In this document: positions 45,064-48,651 of the stretch, piece by piece
Layout of the letters: each line of letters opens with the position of its first letter
Numbering within the stretch: the first letter of the stretch is position 1
From: Clostridia bacterium
GTDB taxonomy: Bacteria; Bacillota; Clostridia; Christensenellales; Aristaeellaceae
Direction of reading: 5' to 3'
Length of the DNA stretch: 48,651 bases
Assembly: GCA_017552615.1 (NCBI GenBank)
Contig: JAFZPI010000016.1
Coordinates: 1 to 48,651 of the forward strand
Position numbers and translations under genes: made by a program
Notes under the pieces: generated by a model
Databases searched by the model: none
What the model was told of the DNA's origin: nothing
The model's input: the letters and a program-made list of their open reading frames with translations, nothing else

Positions 45064-46071
45064 TTACTTTTTGCCCCAGTCGCTCATCTTCGCCCCTTCG
45101 ACCTGGACAAACCCGCGGTGACCGTGAACGGGGATCGCGTCCAGCGCCGCGTCCAGGGCTTCGAATTCTTCGTCGGTCAGGCTGACACTCCAGGCGCCGA
45201 GGTTCTCGAGGATGCGGCCCTGGTTTTTTGACCCCGGGATCGGCACTACGTTCGGGTATTTGTGCAGCATCCAAGCCAGGGAAATCTGCGCGTTGGTAGC
45301 CTGCTTCTTCTCAGCGTAGCGGCCGATCAGATCCAGGATCGGGCGGTTGGCGTCGATGTTCTCCTGCCTGAGTTGGGGGACAAACTTCCGCACGTCGTCG
45401 CTGTGGGAGAAGTCGGTCGAGGCCGTGACCTTGCCGGAGAGGAAGCCGCTCGCGATCGGCGAGAAAGGTACTACGCCGATGCTGTGGGCAAGGCAGTACG
45501 GGATGACTTCCGCTTCAATGCCGCGCTCCACCATGGAATAGATGTTCTGGATGGCGGACAGAGGCGTGATGGCCTGGGCCCGGTCGATGATGTCGACGTC
45601 CACCTGGCTGAGGCCCCAGCCACGGATCAGACCCTCGTCGATCAGCCGGCCCATCGCGCCGGCCACATCCTCCAGCGGCACCGCCAGATTCACCCGGTGC
45701 AGATAATAGAGATCGACCCAGTCGGTGCCCAGCCGCTCCAGGGACGCCAACAGATGGCGCTTCACGGTCGCGTAGACAGATCCGTCCTGCGCGGGCTCTT
45801 CCGCGGCGATGTGCAGTTTGGTCGCCAGCACGACGTCCTTGCGCACGTCCTTCAGCGCCTTGCCGACGATGCGCTCGTTGTGCCCCCGGAACTCCGGGAA
45901 CAGGTTGGGGCCGTACGCTTCCGCCGTGTCATAGAATGTGCAGCCGAAATCATAAGCTTTGCGGATGGCCTCGATGCTGTAGGCTTCGTCCGGGATGTCC
46001 CCGTAGCCGTGGGAAAAGCCCATGCAGCCCATGCCAATGTCGGATACGGTGAGGTCTCTCAGTTTGCGCAT
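45064..46071 (-). CDS. Aldo/keto reductase
   Basis: A 335-residue NAD(P)H-dependent (beta/alpha)8 oxidoreductase. The catalytic tetrad is visible: D and Y in FYDTAEAYGP, K in VLATKLH and H in YYLHRVN. The C-terminal NADP-binding stretch is VVPIPGSKNQGRILENLGA. It resembles the AKR11/13-like group that reduces small aldehydes and ketones. Substrate unknown. It is in the same orientation as the flavin reductases and the dehydrogenase around it. Confidence 0.92.
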   Translation of the reverse strand: MRKLRDLTVSDIGMGCMGFSHGYGDIPDEAYSIEAIRKAYDFGCTFYDTAEAYGPNLFPEFRGHNERIVGKALKDVRKDVVLATKLHIAAEEPAQDGSVYATVKRHLLASLERLGTDWVDLYYLHRVNLAVPLEDVAGAMGRLIDEGLIRGWGLSQVDVDIIDRAQAITPLSAIQNIYSMVERGIEAEVIPYCLAHSIGVVPFSPIASGFLSGKVTASTDFSHSDDVRKFVPQLRQENIDANRPILDLIGRYAEKKQATNAQISLAWMLHKYPNVVPIPGSKNQGRILENLGAWSVSLTDEEFEALDAALDAIPVHGHRGFVQVEGAKMSDWGKK

Positions 46072-46095
46072 TTGTTGATACCCCTTTCACTTGCA

Positions 46096-46617
46096 TTATT
46101 CTTTCATCTCGCCGAACACATCCTCTACCGATCCGATGTAGAACCAGTGAGGCGGGAACTTGGTGTAAATGCCGTCGCGGACAAAGTCCGGGGTCAATTC
46201 CAGCTTGAACTGATCCGCATAGATCTTCTTGCAGACAAAGGTCAGCTCTGCCTCTTCAAAACCTACACCATTTTCCAGCGTCTTGGGGGTGAGGCTGGTC
46301 AAAGCCACCTTGTCGCAGTCGCGGCCGGACTTGGTGCCGAGGGTCAGCACGTCTTTCCGGTATTCCTCCGGGAAGAAGCAGACCGTGAAGTGATCCTGCT
46401 GCTGCAGATACTCGAAGGTATAGCGCAGTGGGTTGACATACACGGTCAGCGTGGAGCCCGGATGCCCCCACACATTGCCCATGGCGCCCCAGCCGATGGT
46501 CATGCAGCGGAAATCATCCCCGGTGCCCACGGTGAGGACGGCCAATTGCTTGTGGAACTTGTTGAAGACATCATAGGACGCATCAAGGAAGTTTTCCTTG
46601 GTGATTGGCTGTGACAT
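46096..46617 (-). CDS. Flavin reductase-fold protein (second)
   Basis: A 173-residue split-barrel FMN-binding protein. Features are CMTIGWGAMGNVWGHPGS near 38-55, YVNPLRYTFEYLQQ and FTVCFFPEEYRKDV, the standard flavin reductase-like pattern. It differs clearly from the one at 44486-45034, so it is not a recent duplication. The ATG follows CGGAGGTATGATCC. It lies 24 bases upstream of the aldo/keto reductase on the minus strand. Confidence 0.87.
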   Translation of the reverse strand: MSQPITKENFLDASYDVFNKFHKQLAVLTVGTGDDFRCMTIGWGAMGNVWGHPGSTLTVYVNPLRYTFEYLQQQDHFTVCFFPEEYRKDVLTLGTKSGRDCDKVALTSLTPKTLENGVGFEEAELTFVCKKIYADQFKLELTPDFVRDGIYTKFPPHWFYIGSVEDVFGEMKE

Positions 46618-46652
46618 GGATCATACCTCCGTTTTGCTGATTGGGTTTTGTT

Positions 46653-47522
46653 TCAGTGTTTTCCTTCCGTCTCCCGGATTACGCGGATCACGGCGGAGGA
46701 GTCTTCCTTCCCGGCACCTTTGGCCTGGGCGATGCGGTACCACTGCAGGGCGGTGTTCAGCGTGAAATTCGCGATTTCCGCGTCCTGGCACAGCTGGCGG
46801 GCCAGTTCCAGGTCCTTGACCACCAGGTCCAGCGCAAAGCCGGGCTGATAATCATTGTTCTTGATCTTGGCCATCTTCGCGCCGAGGATCATGTTGTTGC
46901 CGGAGGATTTCGTCGTGACTTCATAGAAGGCATCGGCTGAGATGCCGAGGGCATCGGCCATGGCCAGGGCTTCGCCGTTGATGGCCTGGGCGGCGAAAGC
47001 CATGTAGTTGTTGATGAGCTTGATGGCGTTGCCGTTGCCCCGCGCGCCCATGAAGAAGTATTTGTCGCCGATGGTATCGGTGTACTTCTTCACATCCAAC
47101 GTCAGGAACTCTTCCTCCGACGTGCCGATCATCAGGGAAAGCTTGCCGTTTGCCGCGCCGGCCGGACCGCCGGAGACGGGAACATCGACATACACCACGC
47201 CGCGGGTCTGCGCCAAAGCGGCCATGTCGCGGTTGAGCTTCGGGGACACAGTGCTGAAGTCCAGGATGACCGTTCCCGGGGCCGCGTGGGCGATGAGCTC
47301 CGGAGCCACGCTCTCCACCTGCGCGGGGCCGGGGAGCGAGAGGCCGATCAGGGTGCACTGCTCTGCCATCTCCTGATTGGACGCGGCAATCACCGCGCCT
47401 TTTTCACATAGGGCGGCGCTTGCGGCGGCCGGACGGTTGCACACCATCAGCTCGCCCGCCTTCTTCAACCAGTTTTCTGCCATCGGGAAACCCATATGGC
47501 CAAGACCGATAAAACCAATCAT
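46653..47522 (-). CDS. Beta-hydroxyacid dehydrogenase (3-hydroxyisobutyrate/tartronate semialdehyde reductase type)
   Basis: A 289-residue NAD(P)-dependent enzyme. The Rossmann motif is IGFIGLGHMGFPMAENWLKK (2-21). The substrate-site segment is DVPVSGGPAGAANGKLS and the catalytic lysine lies in GNAIKLINNY. Family members oxidise or reduce 3-hydroxyisobutyrate, tartronate semialdehyde or related hydroxyacids; the specific substrate is not clear. It heads the minus-strand redox series with AAGGGGGAAAAAG before its ATG. Confidence 0.88.
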   Translation of the reverse strand: MIGFIGLGHMGFPMAENWLKKAGELMVCNRPAAASAALCEKGAVIAASNQEMAEQCTLIGLSLPGPAQVESVAPELIAHAAPGTVILDFSTVSPKLNRDMAALAQTRGVVYVDVPVSGGPAGAANGKLSLMIGTSEEEFLTLDVKKYTDTIGDKYFFMGARGNGNAIKLINNYMAFAAQAINGEALAMADALGISADAFYEVTTKSSGNNMILGAKMAKIKNNDYQPGFALDLVVKDLELARQLCQDAEIANFTLNTALQWYRIAQAKGAGKEDSSAVIRVIRETEGKH

Positions 47523-47656
47523 ACTTTTTCCCCCTTGTTTGTAGTCGGGTCGGTTTACTTCCGTGTCCTATAATATTCTATCCTCGAGGTTTCTTTTCCT
47601 TCACGCACAAACAGAAATTTCCGTATCGAATGAGCTAAAGGGCAGAAAACCAGCAC

Positions 47657-47690
47657 AAGAAAACCCTTGGGAACGCAATGTTCACAAGGG
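47657..47690 (-). terminator. Terminator of tRNA-Pro
   Basis: An 11-base stem with one mismatch (47664-47674 with 47680-47690) is followed on the minus strand by TTTTCTT. It begins 11 bases after the end of the tRNA. Confidence 0.8.
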
Positions 47691-47701
47691 CTTTCTTCAT
47701 G

Positions 47702-47775
47702 TCTGGGTGAGAAGACTTGAACTTCCGGCCTCCTGAACCCCATTCAGGCACGCTACCAAACTGCGCCACACCCAG
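47702..47775 (-). tRNA. tRNA-Pro (anticodon GGG)
   Basis: Read on the minus strand, a full cloverleaf forms: acceptor CTGGGTG/CACCCAG, D-arm containing GCGCAGTTTGGTAGCG, anticodon stem CCTGA/TCAGG with loop ATGGGGT, T-arm GGAAG TTCAAGT CTTCT with one G:T pair, and discriminator A. The anticodon GGG and the C1:G72 pair identify proline. CCA is not encoded (the next bases are CAT). Confidence 0.94.
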
Positions 47776-47811
47776 ATAAAAACCGCCAATTCACAAGGCT
47801 TTTCACACGCT

Positions 47812-47847
47812 GCGTGCCTGAATGTTTGCACGTTAGCGTGCCTGAAT
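47812..47847 (-). repeat. Two antisense copies of the tRNA anticodon-arm sequence in the pre-tRNA leader
   Basis: Plus-strand 47834-47847 is a perfect 14-base inverted copy of 47742-47755 (tRNA bases 21-34). 47812-47823 repeats 12 of those bases. Both lie between the tRNA promoter and the mature 5' end, so the transcript's leader could pair with the tRNA itself. Confidence 0.8.
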
Positions 47848-47865
47848 CCTCACCTTGCGAACTGA

Positions 47866-47894
47866 ATTATACGTCAGCAAAGATGAATTGTCAA
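47866..47894 (-). promoter_or_regulatory. Perfect consensus promoter of tRNA-Pro
   Basis: On the minus strand TTGACA (47894-47889) and TATAAT (47871-47866), both perfect, are separated by 17 bases. Transcription should start near 47859, giving a leader of about 84 bases. Confidence 0.85.
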
Positions 47895-47920
47895 GGATGA
47901 AAAGTAAATGTTCTTTAAGG

Positions 47921-48181
47921 TCAATCGTAATGACCTTTGCACGAGGCGATGAAGATTTCATCATCCTTGACTTCGTATACGAGTCGGTCGAGTTCATTGA
48001 TTCTTCTGGACCATCTGCCTGCTTTTGAGTGCCTGAGGGGTTCCGGCTTTCCGAGACCAGAGAAAGGTGTTCTGGAAATCTCCTTCAATAACCGGTTGAT
48101 CTTGGTTGCTGTTGGTTTGTCATTTTGCTGCTAGTCCAGATAATCAGCAAACGCGGACTCGGAGAAGGTGAACTTAGGCAT
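47921..48181 (-). pseudogene. YoeB-family toxin interrupted by one amber codon
   Basis: Read on the minus strand from ATG at 48181, the frame gives MPKFTFSESAFADYLD and then TAG at 48133-48131 (codon 17). It continues in frame for 69 more codons, with the YoeB hallmarks NRLLKEISRTPFSGLGKPEP, GRWSRRINELDRLVYEV and a terminal GHYD before TGA at 47921-47923. YoeB has tryptophan at the interrupted place (YLYWQ in E. coli-type members), so a single TGG to TAG change explains it. The ribonuclease residues (E and R in INELDRLVYE, H and Y at the end) remain. Total length 86 codons matches YoeB. The start overlaps the antitoxin gene by eight bases. Confidence 0.85.
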
Positions 48182-48446
48182 TTGTCATTGCCTCCAACTC
48201 ATCCAGCGTTTTGGTGATTACTTTCCCCTCTTCGATCTGTTTCCAGGATGCATCCAGCCATTTCATATTCTTCTCGGAATAAAAAGGATCTTCCGGTGCG
48301 GTTACCTCAAATGGGATCTTTCGGTCACGCAGTGCACGTTTGGCATAGATGGTGAAGAATGTGGACAGGCTCATGCCCATGTCGCTGCACATGGAATCAA
48401 GTGCGCGTTTATCTTGGTCTTCCAGCCGTATGCTGATTGTCGTCAT
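48174..48446 (-). CDS. RelB/DinJ-family antitoxin of the broken YoeB module
   Basis: A 90-residue protein starting MTTISIRLEDQDKRALDSM, a ribbon-helix-helix type N-terminus with the DinJ-like helix SLSTFFTIYAKRALRDRKIP. An acidic C-terminus (KQIEEGKVITKTLDELEAM) would contact the toxin. I chose the ATG at 48446, with GGAGGTG upstream; the open frame extends further but includes the promoter. The pairing of a DinJ-type antitoxin with YoeB instead of YafQ is a mixed combination. The gene appears intact while its toxin is not. Confidence 0.85.
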   Translation of the reverse strand: MTTISIRLEDQDKRALDSMCSDMGMSLSTFFTIYAKRALRDRKIPFEVTAPEDPFYSEKNMKWLDASWKQIEEGKVITKTLDELEAMTNA

Positions 48447-48465
48447 TTTGCACACCTCCGAATGC

Positions 48466-48494
48466 ATTATACAGCAAAAAGAAGCAAAATACAA
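48466..48494 (-). promoter_or_regulatory. Promoter of the antitoxin-yoeB module
   Basis: On the minus strand TTGTAT (48494-48489) and TATAAT (48471-48466) have a 17-base spacer, 20 bases before the antitoxin ATG. Confidence 0.55.
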
Positions 48495-48519
48495 GCAGAA
48501 TGTATGAATCGTGCACGGC

Positions 48520-48651
48520 TTACGCATGAATAGAAAGAATAACATGAGCGAGATATTCATCATCATACGCACAGTGCCTGCGGCGTCTGGCAACGGACAT
48601 GTTGTCTTTCATACTTTTCAACACAGAGAGCGCAAAGTGACGAATGACTGC
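48520..48651 (-). mobile_element. ISAs1-like transposase, C-terminal end (partial)
   Basis: On the minus strand the frame open at the right edge encodes 43 residues, AVIRHFALSVLKSMK, then a basic RRRR stretch and YDDEYLAHVIL, ending in TAA at 48522-48520. The pattern of a neutral helix, a short charged segment, an Arg-rich turn and a final D-x-YL helix matches the end of ISAs1-family transposases as I know them. The rest lies beyond the window. It stops 26 bases before the antitoxin promoter. Confidence 0.6.

Noticed and set aside
48131-48133. Amber codon in yoeB as evidence of a recoded genetic code
   Set aside because: TAG is used as an ordinary stop at the end of uxaA (14125-14127), and no other gene in the window has an internal TAG.
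47937-48134. A 65-codon plus-strand frame in the yoeB region
   Set aside because: The minus strand gives a clear YoeB sequence over the same bases; the plus frame has no family match.

Overview
The window looks like a chromosomal segment of a GC-rich member of the Clostridia (Bacillota). The evidence is the SepF-YlmH-DivIVA division cluster, RecD2, a Sip-type signal peptidase, ribosome binding sites close to AAGGAGG, and lipobox lipoproteins. An uncultured gut or rumen lineage such as the Christensenellales/Aristaeellaceae would fit, but that placement is inference. Genes are dense, no gene-free stretch exceeds about 200 bases, and there is no rRNA gene or CRISPR array.

Layout. 1-1.6 kb is the end of the ribosomal-protein locus (adk, map, a KOW protein, infA, rpmJ), cut off by a hairpin where rpsM-rpsK-rpsD-rpoA-rplQ would normally follow. 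1.7-4.8 kb holds an RNase H-fold exonuclease, a TPR protein and an enlarged signal peptidase I. 4.9-11 kb carries a two-domain PPK2 phosphotransferase, a DinJ/RelE-type toxin-antitoxin pair, guaB, and three small secreted proteins, each a single-gene unit with its own sigma-A-type promoter and hairpin. 11-15 kb has the hexuronate genes uxaB-uxaA with a three-gene DUF3791/DUF3990 cassette attached directly behind. 15.2-22 kb is a long co-directional run (proC, rnhA, rfbD-like, recD2, comF, a secreted PIG-L deacetylase, a GNAT). 22-28.4 kb holds lysC and the cell-division cluster (HlyD-like membrane protein, yggS, sepF, ylmH, divIVA).

28.4-39.3 kb is a minus-strand peptide-transporter operon, oppA-oppB-oppC-oppD-oppF plus a DUF3899 protein. 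Four of its five subunits are much larger than normal. OppD has about 360 extra residues inside its helical domain. OppF has a two-TM, roughly 475-residue N-terminal extension and a further insert before the Q-loop. OppC has a large extracytoplasmic insert, and OppA is about 820 residues with no lipobox. Divergent from it (39.4-42.4 kb) are a NusG-II-fold lipoprotein and a membrane-anchored protein with six FMN-attachment-type motifs, a likely extracytoplasmic flavin redox pair. manA follows, then a minus-strand redox cluster (iron-sulfur flavoprotein-like, two flavin reductase-fold proteins, an aldo/keto reductase, a beta-hydroxyacid dehydrogenase).

The right end (47.6-48.65 kb) has tRNA-Pro(GGG), whose precursor leader carries two antisense copies of its own D-arm/anticodon-arm sequence. 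It also has a DinJ-YoeB pair in which yoeB is interrupted by a single amber codon, and the 3' end of an ISAs1-like transposase running off the window.

The two strongest candidates for something undescribed are the enlarged Opp transporter and the six-site flavin protein. They share a divergent promoter region of about 190 bases.
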